A program made the position numbers and the translations under genes. The notes beneath the pieces were generated by a model. That model saw only the letters and a program-made list of their open reading frames with translations. It ran no database searches and had not been told where the DNA came from. Source: Pseudoalteromonas sp. CO133X (GTDB lineage Bacteria; Pseudomonadota; Gammaproteobacteria; Enterobacterales; Alteromonadaceae). From it: a stretch of 64,000 bases of DNA. Within the stretch, counting starts at the first letter, position 1, and each line of letters opens with the position of its first letter. Below are positions 1 to 8,580 of the stretch, in pieces. Location of the stretch: NCBI GenBank assembly GCA_004208945.1, contig SGPE01000030.1:124001-188000 (forward strand), given 5' to 3'.

Positions 1-1092
1 TTTGGCTTTTTTGCACACCCTGCGCTTACTCGTTTTGAGAATGATGCACTAGGCAACTACGCATTAATGGATCAAATTGCGGCTCTTGAGTGGGTGAAAC
101 AAAATATCGCTCAATTTGGTGGTGATGCTTCTAAAGTGACACTCATGGGTGAATCGGCTGGTGGCGCATCGGTGCATGCGATGATGCAAACCCCTGCTGC
201 TAATGGCTTATTCCAACAAGCGATTATTATGTCAGCGGGCGGACGTGAGCTATTTAATCAATTGCCACTTAAAAGTGATAACGACACTGTATTAAGCGCC
301 GAAAAAATTGGCGAAAACTTTGCCAAACAACACACCATTTTAGGCAGTGATGAAAATGCCCTTGCTGCACTACGTGAATTATCTGCCGAAGACGTGGTTG
401 ATAACCTCAATCTGAGCACATTAAACCGACAAAATGATGATGAGTCTACCTACGTTGGCGGGCCAATTATTGATGGCACTATCATCAATTCGGCGACAGA
501 AGCGCGCTTGAGTAAAGGCACATTTAGCCATGTTGCGACCATGGTTGGCACAACAGATATGGATTTAGGCTTTGCTAATTTTGCTTCAAAAGAGGCACTA
601 TTCGCAAGTTTTGCTCCGCACAGTACACAAGCAAAAATGACTTACGATGCAGATAACCAAATGCCATTGCCTTTACTCAATTACCAAGTTGGTCAAGATA
701 CTTTAATGCAAGAACCAGCAAGGTTCGTTGCAAAACGTGTGACAGATATGGGTAAAGATGCCTTTTTGTATCGTTTTGGTTATGTGGCGCAAACCTTAGA
801 TAAACCTGGTGCAGAGCACGCCAGCGAAATTCCGTACTTTTTTAATACTGTGGCAGCGAAATATGGGCATGTCACCACTGAGCAAGATAAGCAAGCCGCT
901 AAAATAATGCACCGTTATGTGACTAACTTTATTAAATTAGGCACACCAAATGGCCCAGGGTTACCGACTTGGCAAGCATATAAAAGTGATGAATCTTTTA
1001 TACTGCAAATGAGCAAATCAGGGACTGCAGAGTTTTTACCCGACCCCTTACAAGCACGGTTAAACATCACAGCAACAAAAACTGAAAATTAA
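1..1092 (+). CDS. Type B carboxylesterase, 5'-truncated by window edge
   Basis: This is the C-terminal part of a carboxylesterase/para-nitrobenzyl esterase of the alpha/beta-hydrolase fold. The reading frame is open back to base 1, so the gene starts outside the window and the ATG at 67 is internal. The nucleophile elbow GESAGGAS lies about 52 residues into the visible part, and the catalytic-histidine region GAEHASEIPYFF near codon 275 matches the family pattern. Family members hydrolyse carboxylic esters; the substrate cannot be read from sequence. The family is usually about 500 residues, so roughly a quarter to a third is missing, including any signal peptide. A strong hairpin follows the stop. 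Confidence 0.9.
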   Translation, partial: FGFFAHPALTRFENDALGNYALMDQIAALEWVKQNIAQFGGDASKVTLMGESAGGASVHAMMQTPAANGLFQQAIIMSAGGRELFNQLPLKSDNDTVLSAEKIGENFAKQHTILGSDENALAALRELSAEDVVDNLNLSTLNRQNDDESTYVGGPIIDGTIINSATEARLSKGTFSHVATMVGTTDMDLGFANFASKEALFASFAPHSTQAKMTYDADNQMPLPLLNYQVGQDTLMQEPARFVAKRVTDMGKDAFLYRFGYVAQTLDKPGAEHASEIPYFFNTVAAKYGHVTTEQDKQAAKIMHRYVTNFIKLGTPNGPGLPTWQAYKSDESFILQMSKSGTAEFLPDPLQARLNITATKTEN

Positions 1093-1096
1093 TTAA

Positions 1097-1127
1097 ATAA
1101 GGCGCTTAATATAAGCGCCTTATTTTT
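1097..1127. terminator. Bidirectional intrinsic terminator
   Basis: A 10-bp perfect stem AAGGCGCTTA / TAAGCGCCTT with a 3-nt loop is flanked by A-rich and T-rich tracts. It lies between the convergent esterase and sirtuin genes and can serve both. Confidence 0.85.
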
Positions 1128-1846
1128 TACCCTTGCTGCTGAACATACTCAAGCGCAGTCATCTTATGGTAGGTTACATTAGAATGAAATACATGAGTAG
1201 GATCGGGGTCAACCACTTCTATTGGTGTGCCTTGACTACGTGCAATGTCGAGTGCCATTTGCGTAATATTGACGCTAAACGAGGTGCCGATAAAAACGAT
1301 TTTATCAGCATCGAGCATACGCTGTTGCGCCTCTGAAATACGATAAAGCTCAGTGTAGTATTCGTCAAATAACAACACGTAAGGCTTAAACGATTCGTTA
1401 ATCATCGGGCTTTCATTATGAATATTGAACACCTCAAGCAAGGAGTTGTGGAGATTGTCTTCATTAACTTTATCCCACGGCGCGTTAAAAGCCATCACAT
1501 CGTCACCTTGATGATGAAACAGTGTCATTTGATCTAAGCGACCATGAATAGCAATAAAATCAGTATTACCTGCTTTGCCATCAAGACCATCGATATTTTG
1601 CGTAATGAGATTTTTATCACTCAACCAATGATGTACCTCATTAGGGCCGTGATGGCGATAGGTTGCAAAACGATGATAATACCAAGCTAAAAATTCGCGA
1701 GGGTTGTTTTCGTACATAGCACGGGTTGCCATTTCCATTGGCGTATAATTTTTGCTACCAATGGTCCAAAAGCCATCTTCACCACGAAAGGTCGGTATAC
1801 CGCTAGCGGCACTCACACCCGCACCAGTAATATAGAGTGTATTCAT
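1127..1846 (-). CDS. Sir2-family NAD-dependent deacylase lacking zinc cysteines
   Basis: This sirtuin-fold protein of 239 residues would remove acyl groups from lysines at the cost of NAD. Visible motifs are GAGVSAASGIPTFR (8-21, NAD-binding loop), TQNIDG (82-87), the catalytic histidine in IHGRLD (H101), and GTSFSV near 187. Most bacterial sirtuins of the CobB type carry four zinc-binding cysteines in the small domain, but this protein contains no cysteine at all. The region where they would sit (about 105-160) is rich in His, Asn and Asp instead. Its start overlaps the stop of the upstream Kelch gene by 4 bp (ATGA), so translation is probably coupled. Family assignment is firm; activity and substrate are open. 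Confidence 0.85.
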   Translation of the reverse strand: MNTLYITGAGVSAASGIPTFRGEDGFWTIGSKNYTPMEMATRAMYENNPREFLAWYYHRFATYRHHGPNEVHHWLSDKNLITQNIDGLDGKAGNTDFIAIHGRLDQMTLFHHQGDDVMAFNAPWDKVNEDNLHNSLLEVFNIHNESPMINESFKPYVLLFDEYYTELYRISEAQQRMLDADKIVFIGTSFSVNITQMALDIARSQGTPIEVVDPDPTHVFHSNVTYHKMTALEYVQQQG

Positions 1847-2865
1847 AGAGATAACTTTACCTTGTAACCAAGTGCATCGGCTGTCACTTGTTGATTATTG
1901 TCCATACCACCAAGACGATACAAGCTTCCTTGGTGCTCTAATAAACCTCGATGATCCATGCTCGCAGTATCGGCTTTTGGCATCACTTGCCACGTGTTTT
2001 TATTAACATCAAAGCGCCAAACATGATCACTCGCTGGCGCGGGTTTACCATCGTATCCCATACCATTGTAGTTATATGGGTTATCAGAGCCACCCATCAT
2101 ATAAATATCGCCATTGAAACTGGTTGCTGCCATACGGTAATGGGCAACACCTGTTGGATGTGGCACGGTACGCCAATCTATTTTTAATGGGTTATTAGCA
2201 TCAATTGTGCCTTTTAAACACTGTGCAACCGCAGCAAATGAACGACGCTTATCTGCATTCGCCTGTGTTTTAACGCCATCACACACTAAAATAGTGTTGC
2301 CACTAATTGCCGCCGCTTGACCAAACACCGGTTGGCCTAAAAAGGGCGAAGCCTGTTGCCAAGTATCTGTTTGCGTATCATAAACTTGAACAAGGTTAAC
2401 ATTGCCATCGTTATGCCAACCACTGACTAAGTAGATATAACGCTGCTTATATGAAAGCGCCACACTGTCATCCACCGGCACTGGCATATTGGCAAGCTGC
2501 GTATATGAATCAGAGCGCACATCATAGCGATATACATCAGGTGTAGAGATTTCTTGATGGTCGGCACTAACGGTATAGCCACCAAATACATAAGCATGTT
2601 GACCAACACCCACTGCGGTACTCGCTAGACGACCAGTAAGGGGCAATGTACTTGGCACCGCTTTAGCTGCTTGCCACGCGTTATCGCCCACTTTGAGTAC
2701 CCATACTTTATTGTGAACATCGGTATGTGCTTTGCCTGAGCTCAGGCCCATAAAGCTTAAAAAGTAGGCGTGTTCATCAATAACAACTTTGGCGACAGCA
2801 TTGTTAGCAACGGGCTCAGGTAAGGCAGGTATGGTTGCAAGTGCAACAGAAAATAGCAGGCTCAT
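1843..2865 (-). CDS. Exported Kelch-repeat beta-propeller protein
   Basis: This protein of 340 residues has a short hydrophobic N-terminus that looks like a signal peptide (about 1-16). Kelch-type blades follow, with recurring motifs such as AYVFGGYT, YIYLVSGW, IYMMGGSD and LYRLGGMD, each a hydrophobic strand followed by a double-glycine turn. The arrangement resembles NanM-type (N-acetylneuraminate epimerase-like) six-bladed propellers, but I do not see enough to assign sialic acid chemistry. It is the first gene of a coupled pair with the downstream sirtuin (4-bp overlap), an odd partnership between an apparently exported propeller and a cytoplasmic NAD enzyme. Substrate or ligand is unknown. 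Confidence 0.75.
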   Translation of the reverse strand: MSLLFSVALATIPALPEPVANNAVAKVVIDEHAYFLSFMGLSSGKAHTDVHNKVWVLKVGDNAWQAAKAVPSTLPLTGRLASTAVGVGQHAYVFGGYTVSADHQEISTPDVYRYDVRSDSYTQLANMPVPVDDSVALSYKQRYIYLVSGWHNDGNVNLVQVYDTQTDTWQQASPFLGQPVFGQAAAISGNTILVCDGVKTQANADKRRSFAAVAQCLKGTIDANNPLKIDWRTVPHPTGVAHYRMAATSFNGDIYMMGGSDNPYNYNGMGYDGKPAPASDHVWRFDVNKNTWQVMPKADTASMDHRGLLEHQGSLYRLGGMDNNQQVTADALGYKVKLSL

Positions 2866-2933
2866 AAATTAAATAGGTAACTTAACACATCACTTAAGAA
2901 TACCATTTTATGAGCCTGAAGAAAGGCTCGTTA

Positions 2934-3563
2934 TTAGTAAGCAATACTAATACGTTGATTTAAATGTGCTGCCGACTGTGCTACATCAAGCATCGCTTTT
3001 GCATAGTCGGTGACTGATATTTTGCTTTCGCCGTTTGCATCAGTAAAGAAGCTGTCGCCACCGACACGGTATGGGCCTTCTGACTCACCAGGGTAGATAA
3101 CCGCAGCGGGTGAAACAAAGGTCCACGGCGTATCTGTTGTTGATACTCTAAATACATCAAGCGCTTCACCTTGAGCAATGGCTTCTGCTTTGTATTCAGC
3201 AGGAAAATCTGGGCTTGATACCAGTGTTACACCGGGTGCCACTTCTAAGCTACCTGCACCGCCCACCCATAAAAGGCGTGTGCCAGTACCTGCAAGCGCG
3301 TTTAGTAATTGCTTTGCTGTGTTTGCTACAATTTCATGGTTACCTAAAGCACGACCACCAATTGCAGCAATAACAACATCGCTACCCGCTGCTGCACTGG
3401 CGATATCGTCTTTTGTTAAATCAAATTCAGTCACAGTAACATTTTCTTGCGTTACTTTACTTGCATCTCTTACTAGTGCATTTACTTGATGACCACGTGC
3501 GATTGCTTCTGATGTAATATGGCTACCAATCCAACCTGTTGCGCCAATAACTGCTAATTTCAT
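2934..3563 (-). CDS. NmrA-like NAD(P)-binding atypical SDR
   Basis: This 209-residue single-domain Rossmann protein opens with the nucleotide-binding motif GATGWIGSH (8-16), followed by a basic residue after strand 2 (ALVRDASK) that favours NADPH. The family includes YwnB/YesF-like NAD(P)H-binding proteins, often quinone- or stress-related reductases or redox sensors. The catalytic YxxxK of classical SDRs is not obvious. A GAGGAATT ribosome binding site precedes the ATG. It is divergent from the LysR gene at 3666, which is a natural candidate for its regulator. The exact substrate cannot be read. Confidence 0.8.
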   Translation of the reverse strand: MKLAVIGATGWIGSHITSEAIARGHQVNALVRDASKVTQENVTVTEFDLTKDDIASAAAGSDVVIAAIGGRALGNHEIVANTAKQLLNALAGTGTRLLWVGGAGSLEVAPGVTLVSSPDFPAEYKAEAIAQGEALDVFRVSTTDTPWTFVSPAAVIYPGESEGPYRVGGDSFFTDANGESKISVTDYAKAMLDVAQSAAHLNQRISIAY

Positions 3564-3665
3564 GAGGAATTCTCCGTTGTTTGTTTCAATGATTGCAGTT
3601 TACTTGTTCACTAATTACTGATAAATACACTATATAGATACACATTATTTCACTTTAAGATACTA

Positions 3666-4550
3666 ATGGACAAACTCAATTCAATTACTAGCTTTGTCGA
3701 AGTTGCCCGTACAGGCAGCTTTACTCAGGCAGCAGAGCATTTAGGCTTAAGCCGGTTACAAGTTTCTAGGCATATTCAAGATATTGAAAAGTGGCTAAAT
3801 TTAAGGTTGTTTCATCGCACAACACGAAAAGTAAGTTTAACTGTTCAAGGCGAAGAAGCCCTTAGCTATTGCCAGCAAATACTAAATCAAGTGTCTGACT
3901 TACAAAGCCGAGCGCACAGCCATAACAATGAATTGGTGGGGACTATTCGCGTTGCCTCTCCCATTGGACTTGGCCAACATAAGCTGTTTGATGCCATTGC
4001 AGAGTTTACCAAGCGCCATCCACAGACGCGATTTGAACTGTTACTTTCAGATAGTTTATCGCAGCTGGTTGATGACCGCGTTGATATCGCTTTACGTTAC
4101 ATCCACCAGCCCGATGAAGGTCTTATTGCCCGTAAGTTAATGTATATCGCAACCGCAGTGTGTGCCTCTAACGATTATTTAGCTGCGAACCCACCGATTT
4201 TTGAGCCGAGTGACTTAACTGCACACAATTGCCTAGTTCATAACAAACACACTATTTGGCAATTTCAACACGACGACAACACACAAAAAGTGACCGTGAA
4301 GGGCAACATTGTTGCCAACGATATGGGCGTACTTTTAAAAGCAGCAAAACAAGGCATGGGGGTGGCTCATTTGCCTTGTGACCTTGCTAATGACTATTTG
4401 GCATCAGGTGAGCTTGTTAAAGTACTGCCAGCGCATACAACTATAGGCTCTCACTTATGGGCGGTGTATTTATCACGTAACTTCCAGCAAAATGTAGTGA
4501 GGGCGTTCATCGACTTTTTAGCTGAGCACTGGCAACAAGATATCTTATAA
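3666..4550 (+). CDS. LysR-family transcriptional regulator
   Basis: This protein of 294 residues has the standard LysR layout. An N-terminal winged HTH (1-60) contains FVEVARTGSFTQAAEHLGLSR and the wing segment RLFHRTTRKVSLTVQG, and a periplasmic-binding-like effector domain runs from about 90 to 290. It is transcribed away from the NAD(P)-binding protein at 3563, and the roughly 100-bp AT-rich gap between them presumably holds both promoters and the operator. By the usual LysR arrangement it would control that divergent gene and itself. The effector is unknown. Confidence 0.9.
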   Translation: MDKLNSITSFVEVARTGSFTQAAEHLGLSRLQVSRHIQDIEKWLNLRLFHRTTRKVSLTVQGEEALSYCQQILNQVSDLQSRAHSHNNELVGTIRVASPIGLGQHKLFDAIAEFTKRHPQTRFELLLSDSLSQLVDDRVDIALRYIHQPDEGLIARKLMYIATAVCASNDYLAANPPIFEPSDLTAHNCLVHNKHTIWQFQHDDNTQKVTVKGNIVANDMGVLLKAAKQGMGVAHLPCDLANDYLASGELVKVLPAHTTIGSHLWAVYLSRNFQQNVVRAFIDFLAEHWQQDIL

Positions 4551-4595
4551 TCTAAATCCGCTGCAGCTACGTATAAGCTACAAAAAGGAGCCGTA

Positions 4596-4847
4596 ATGCA
4601 GCACTTAGATCATGAAATATCTCGTATTATAGAGATGGCGTGGGAAGACAGAACCCCGTTTGAAGCAATAAACCAACAGTTTGGCTTAAATGAAAAAAGC
4701 GTTATCACATTAATGCGTGAGCAATTAACAAACTCAAGTTTTAAACTTTGGCGAAAACGCGTATCTGGGAGACAAAGTAAGCATATAAAACTTCGCCACC
4801 CTGATATTCTACGTGGTTATTGCAAAACCCAATACAAGCACAGGTAA
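4596..4847 (+). CDS. DUF2805 (TIGR03643-type) small HTH-like protein
   Basis: This 83-residue protein matches my memory of the TIGR03643/DUF2805 family: IIEMAWEDRTPFEAI near the N-terminus, then a helix-turn-helix-like stretch (FGLNEKSVITLMRE) and the conserved LWRKRVSGRQSKH block. Members are short, basic and of unknown function; the HTH-like part suggests nucleic-acid binding. An AAGGAG site sits 6 bases before the ATG. It ends 2 bp from the stop of the convergent chemoreceptor gene, with no terminator between them. Confidence 0.8.
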   Translation: MQHLDHEISRIIEMAWEDRTPFEAINQQFGLNEKSVITLMREQLTNSSFKLWRKRVSGRQSKHIKLRHPDILRGYCKTQYKHR

Positions 4848-4849
4848 CA

Positions 4850-6178
4850 CTATTTAAGTTGGTCAGCGAACTGACCAACCGCATCCACCACTTTTTGCGC
4901 GCCGTTTTGAATGTCACTCATCACTTTTCCGGATTCATTCGCAAGGCTGTAACCCTGCTCTGCTTTACTTTTTCCTTGCTCTATCACCTCTACCGTATTT
5001 TGAGTCAGTGCCCTGTTTTGCTGTACAACATCAACAATTTCAACTGTCGCTTTCGAAGTGCGTGAAGCTAGCTGCCTTACTTCGTCGGCAACAACCGCAA
5101 AGCCTCTGCCTTGCTCACCGGCCCTTGCAGCCTCGATTGCCGCATTTAGAGCAAGTAAATTAGTTTGATCTGCGATACTGCTAATGCTCTGTACAATATT
5201 AGCTATATGCTGAGATTGCTTATCAAGTGCTGCTATTTCCGTTGCTGCTTGCTCCATTTTTTTTGCAAGTTCGTCCATTACGCTAACCATATTACTGAGT
5301 ACTTCAGCTCCCTGATGGGCTATTTGATCAGTCTCAGTTGACGTACTATATGCAATGTCAGCAGCTTCCGATACCGCCATTTCTCGGTTGACTTGATCAG
5401 TAATGACTGTTGCAAACTTAACTACCTTATAAAGCTCACCTTGCTCATTAAACACTGGGTTATATGTGGCTTCCAACCAAACCGGATCTCCATACTTATT
5501 AATACGTTTAAATCGAGAAGCAACAAATTCCCCTTTTTGCAGTTTTTGCCAAAATGCAGCATATTCTGACGAATCAGCTTCTTCAGGTGAACAAAAAATA
5601 CGATGATGTTTACCTAGAATTTCTTGCTCTTTGTAGCCTATACCAAGCAAAAATTGCTGATTTGCTTTTAACACATGACCCGTTAAATCAAATTCAATTA
5701 CGGCCATAGAGCGATGAATTGCTTTTACTAAATCTTGGTTTTCGCGTGACGATTCAATCGTGCGAGTTAATGCATTTGCGTGCAATGTAAAATGAAGAAA
5801 TTTGTTTTGCTTATTTACCACAGGATGAACAAAAACTCTTAACCAAGCCTCTTTACCTTCGGCATTCACTAATTGAACAGCACCCGCCCATGGTTTTTTG
5901 TTTTGTAGAGCGTACTTAAAGTTCAGATAGTGTTCTGTTTTTCTCGCCAACTGCGGCACTAAATCAAGTAATGCAATTCCCTCTAGTTGATTCGGCGAAA
6001 AACCTAGTTCTAGTTGAACTTGGGGATTACTATCAATAACACAACCCTTACCATCAAGCGTTAATGTAAGCATTAGCTCATCAAGATTTTGCTTAATTTG
6101 AGAAACCCTAAACAATTCGTCTTCAAGATTAGTTATTTTATTTTTTAGAGGCTTGGTAGAAAACATGGGGTACATCAC
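4850..6178 (-). CDS. Soluble PAS-PAS methyl-accepting chemotaxis protein (copy 1)
   Basis: This protein of about 440 residues has two PAS domains (about 25-130 and 150-260), the second with a clear PAC motif ([20 protein letters not shown]). An MCP signalling domain follows, whose hairpin tip reads [20 protein letters not shown]. There is no transmembrane segment, so it is a cytoplasmic receptor with the layout of Pseudomonas BdlA/Aer2-like proteins that sense redox or small ligands and signal through CheA/CheW. The first possible start is GTG at 6178; ATG at 6175 or 6166 is also possible, and the last best matches the paralogue's N-terminus. It is a tandem paralogue of the gene at 6354-7673. 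Confidence 0.9.
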   Translation of the reverse strand: MMYPMFSTKPLKNKITNLEDELFRVSQIKQNLDELMLTLTLDGKGCVIDSNPQVQLELGFSPNQLEGIALLDLVPQLARKTEHYLNFKYALQNKKPWAGAVQLVNAEGKEAWLRVFVHPVVNKQNKFLHFTLHANALTRTIESSRENQDLVKAIHRSMAVIEFDLTGHVLKANQQFLLGIGYKEQEILGKHHRIFCSPEEADSSEYAAFWQKLQKGEFVASRFKRINKYGDPVWLEATYNPVFNEQGELYKVVKFATVITDQVNREMAVSEAADIAYSTSTETDQIAHQGAEVLSNMVSVMDELAKKMEQAATEIAALDKQSQHIANIVQSISSIADQTNLLALNAAIEAARAGEQGRGFAVVADEVRQLASRTSKATVEIVDVVQQNRALTQNTVEVIEQGKSKAEQGYSLANESGKVMSDIQNGAQKVVDAVGQFADQLK

Positions 6179-6322
6179 TTCATTGCTAAATTAAAATTCA
6201 AACAGTGAACTCATTTACTTAAAAAGTTACTGAATATTAAACTATTACAATATATCCCTATGCTTCTATGATATGGAGTTTCAAGAACTGAAACAAGCAG
6301 GAACGAAGCTTTTGATAAAATA

Positions 6323-6353
6323 AAGCTCAGCGACCACTGAGCTTGAAAAACGG
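6323..6353 (-). terminator. Intrinsic terminator of the upstream chemoreceptor
   Basis: Stem AAGCTCAG / CTGAGCTT (6323-6330 with 6337-6344) has a 6-nt loop and, read on the minus strand, is followed by a T-rich TTTATTTTAT tract. It sits just after the stop of the 6354-7673 gene, so the two chemoreceptor genes are probably separate transcription units. Confidence 0.7.
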
Positions 6354-7673
6354 TTATTTATTTAACTGGTTTGCAAACTGTCCTACAGCGTCAACAACTT
6401 GTTGTGCTCCATGTTGGATATCTTCCATAACTTGTCCTGACTCATTCGACAAAACAAGACCTTGTTCAGCTTTAACTTTACCTTGTTCTATCACTCGCAC
6501 GGTATTTTGCGTAAGAGACTGATTGTCTTTTACGACATCAACAATTTCTTCTGTTGCTTTAGACGTACGAGACGCCAATTGCCTTACTTCATCAGCCACA
6601 ACAGCAAAACCACGCCCTTGATCTCCGGCACGAGCAGCTTCAATAGCGGCGTTTAACGCCAATAAATTGGTTTGCTCAGCAATACTACTAATGCTTTGCA
6701 CAATATTGGCTATTTGTTGTGATTGCTTATCAAGCGCTGCGATTTCCTGTGCAGCCTGTTCCATTTGCTGCGCAAGCTCATCCATCACAGCCATAGTGCT
6801 TTGTAAAACGTGTGCACCTTGTTTGGCTAGCTTGTCTGTTTCTGTTGAGGTGCCATAAGCAATTTCTGCTGCTTGAGAAATAGCATGCTCACGGTTCACT
6901 TGATCAGTAATGACAGTGGCAAACTTCATTACCTTATAGAGGTCCCCAAAATCATTAAAAATCGGATTGTAAGAAGCCTCAAGCCAAACAGTATTACCAA
7001 ATTTATCAACTCGCTTAAAACGTGACGCTATGTACTCACCGTCTTTCAATCGTTCCCAAAACCGTTTGTACTCTTGCGAATCGGCTTCCTGTTGTTCACA
7101 AAACATCCTGTGGTGCTTTCCTTTTATCTCTTTTTCTGAGTAGCCCATCACATTATAAAAGTGATTATTTGCACTTAAAACATGGCCCTCTAAGTCGAAC
7201 TCAATAACCGCCATCGCACGATGTAAAGCTTTAATAATGTCTTTATGTTCTCTGGCTGTTGCGATTGTGTCAGTCAGCACAGTGGCAAATATTGCGAAAA
7301 ATAAGATTTGTTCTTGTGGCCCTTTTACAGGATGAGAAATAATCCTTAACCATTCTTTTTTACCGCTTTTGTGGTAGAACTGTAACGCGCCTACCCAATG
7401 CTTAACATTTTTTAAAGAGGAAGAAAATTGGTTAAATTGTTCAGTTGATTTAGACTCATTGGTGATAATTTCAAACAGCTTAGTGCCAGGAAATGTATCT
7501 TTGTCGTAACCTAGAGCTGCGGTAAAGTTTTTATTTATATAAGACACTTCACCACTATCTAATACATTCAGAGAAATCATCTCTTCATTCAGGCCATCAC
7601 GCACTTGTTGTAGATGAAATAACTCAGTCTTTAACGACACAAGCTCAGAGTTTACTGACTTACTGAAAAACAT
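6354..7673 (-). CDS. Soluble PAS-PAS methyl-accepting chemotaxis protein (copy 2)
   Basis: This 439-residue paralogue of the downstream chemoreceptor has the same order: a first PAS domain (about 25-130), a second PAS domain with PAC motif [20 protein letters not shown] (150-260), and an MCP domain with the tip [20 protein letters not shown]. No membrane segment is visible. The first PAS domains differ much more than the signalling domains, which fits duplication followed by divergence in what is sensed. A GAGGAT ribosome binding site precedes the ATG. It probably joins mixed cytoplasmic or trimer-of-dimer arrays and feeds CheA; the ligand or cofactor is unknown. Confidence 0.9.
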   Translation of the reverse strand: MFFSKSVNSELVSLKTELFHLQQVRDGLNEEMISLNVLDSGEVSYINKNFTAALGYDKDTFPGTKLFEIITNESKSTEQFNQFSSSLKNVKHWVGALQFYHKSGKKEWLRIISHPVKGPQEQILFFAIFATVLTDTIATAREHKDIIKALHRAMAVIEFDLEGHVLSANNHFYNVMGYSEKEIKGKHHRMFCEQQEADSQEYKRFWERLKDGEYIASRFKRVDKFGNTVWLEASYNPIFNDFGDLYKVMKFATVITDQVNREHAISQAAEIAYGTSTETDKLAKQGAHVLQSTMAVMDELAQQMEQAAQEIAALDKQSQQIANIVQSISSIAEQTNLLALNAAIEAARAGDQGRGFAVVADEVRQLASRTSKATEEIVDVVKDNQSLTQNTVRVIEQGKVKAEQGLVLSNESGQVMEDIQHGAQQVVDAVGQFANQLNK

Positions 7674-7759
7674 AGGATCCTCAAGAGATTAACATGCACT
7701 AGAGTAAGTGTAGAACATTTAAGTTAACGCGTACTAATAAGCTATTAAATTTTACTCTA

Positions 7760-8014
7760 TTAATTAGCCAATTCGGTCAACCTTACAAACTTTTCTGCAA
7801 GCTGATCTAACGTTTCAGGATGGTTTAAGTCAGGTTTAATGCAATCGATTGGGCAAACACTCACGCAAGTCGGATTATCGTAATGGCCAACACACTCAGT
7901 GCATTTATTAGGATCGATTTGATAAATCTTCGTGCCCATATAAATAGCCTCATTCGGACATTCAGGATCGCACATATCACAGTTAATACATTTGTTATTG
8001 ATGAGTAATGCCAT
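7760..8014 (-). CDS. yfhL: YfhL-family 4Fe-4S ferredoxin
   Basis: This 84-residue dicluster ferredoxin has the first cluster motif CINCDMCDPECP (9-20) and the second CTECVGHYDNPTCVSVCP, with the inserted GHYDNPTC loop characteristic of Allochromatium-type/YfhL ferredoxins. A C-terminal helix (ETLDQLAEKFVRLTE) is also typical of this family. It is a cytoplasmic electron carrier; family members supply low-potential electrons to iron-sulfur enzymes. It is monocistronic and faces away from the small gene at 8264, and a perfect FNR-type box lies about 200 bp upstream of its start in the shared region. Confidence 0.92.
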   Translation of the reverse strand: MALLINNKCINCDMCDPECPNEAIYMGTKIYQIDPNKCTECVGHYDNPTCVSVCPIDCIKPDLNHPETLDQLAEKFVRLTELAN

Positions 8015-8207
8015 TTAATGACCCTGAAAATAAATCCCTATAAAAACAGATGGTTACATGATCCGAGATGTAACACATATATTTTTCAAACAAGCTTAGT
8101 TTAAAAAATATTCGATAAATAATAACACAATTCGTAGCACACTCTATTTATGAGCAGCCGTTGCAAAAAGCGGTCGAACATTCTACATTACCCCACTCTA
8201 AATTTTG

Positions 8208-8221
8208 TTGATCTAGATCAA
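8208..8221. promoter_or_regulatory. Perfect FNR-type box
   Basis: TTGATCTAGATCAA matches the FNR consensus TTGAT-N4-ATCAA exactly. A TAATAA sequence at 8241-8246 could be the -10 of a rightward promoter, placing the box roughly 37-41 bp upstream of the start of transcription as in class II FNR activation. It could also affect yfhL on the other side. Confidence 0.65.
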
Positions 8222-8263
8222 ACGACAGGCCTGCAGGGCTTAATAAACCTGAGTTTTAGAGAA

Positions 8264-8449
8264 ATGAAAAACACGAATAAACCCATTACAAAAGCCGAAT
8301 ACATTAAAGCAAAAGCGGTTTGTATAGAGACGAAGGCACCTTTTTCAGTGTTGTACATAAAAAAGTGTGTTACTGCAATTGAGAAAAGCCTAAATAATAA
8401 GGGCGACCTCATCACTGCTATAAAAGTTGCAATCGAATGGTTAAATTAA
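8264..8449 (+). CDS. Small hypothetical protein behind FNR box
   Basis: I do not recognise this protein. Read from the ATG at 8264 it has 61 residues and is basic and predicted helical, with a hydrophobic middle (APFSVLYIKKC) and a C-terminal helix ending in IEWLN. The frame is open from an ATG at 8150, but that longer form would run through the FNR box, and its extra 38 residues look non-coding. A weak AGAGA precedes the 8264 ATG. The tail resembles short proteins found near anaerobic or respiration genes only in being small and FNR-linked, so no function is proposed. Confidence 0.5.
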   Translation: MKNTNKPITKAEYIKAKAVCIETKAPFSVLYIKKCVTAIEKSLNNKGDLITAIKVAIEWLN

Positions 8450-8498
8450 TGTTCTTTGCATACAAGTACATTCCGTGTAACCTTCTTGTCGCATTAAT

Positions 8499-8537
8499 TC
8501 ACAACGCGCTATGGAAAATACCATATGCGCGTTATGA
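8499..8537. terminator. Long imperfect hairpin, probable terminator
   Basis: Arms AACGCGC/GCGCGTT and ATGG/CCAT enclose a 6-nt loop with a small asymmetric bulge, and outer pairs TCA/TGA extend the stem. On the plus strand it is followed by GTTTTTC, so it may end transcription of the small gene at 8449. It lies at the left border of the GC-richer hydrolase/SDR unit. Confidence 0.4.
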
Positions 8538-8580
8538 GTTTTTCAGCAAAACAAATCACCTGCCATTAAATTGTTTTGGC

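Noticed and set aside
2912..2929. Terminator hairpin between the NAD(P)-binding gene and the Kelch gene
   Set aside because: The stem GAGCC/GGCTC is only 5 bp and is followed by TAAAATGG on the minus strand, too weak to list as a terminator.
8499..8537. Possible integron attC site
   Set aside because: The hairpin has GTT and AAC arms, but the conserved GTTRRRY/RYYYAAC boxes and the unpaired spacer are not present, the element is too short, and no other copies or integrase are visible.
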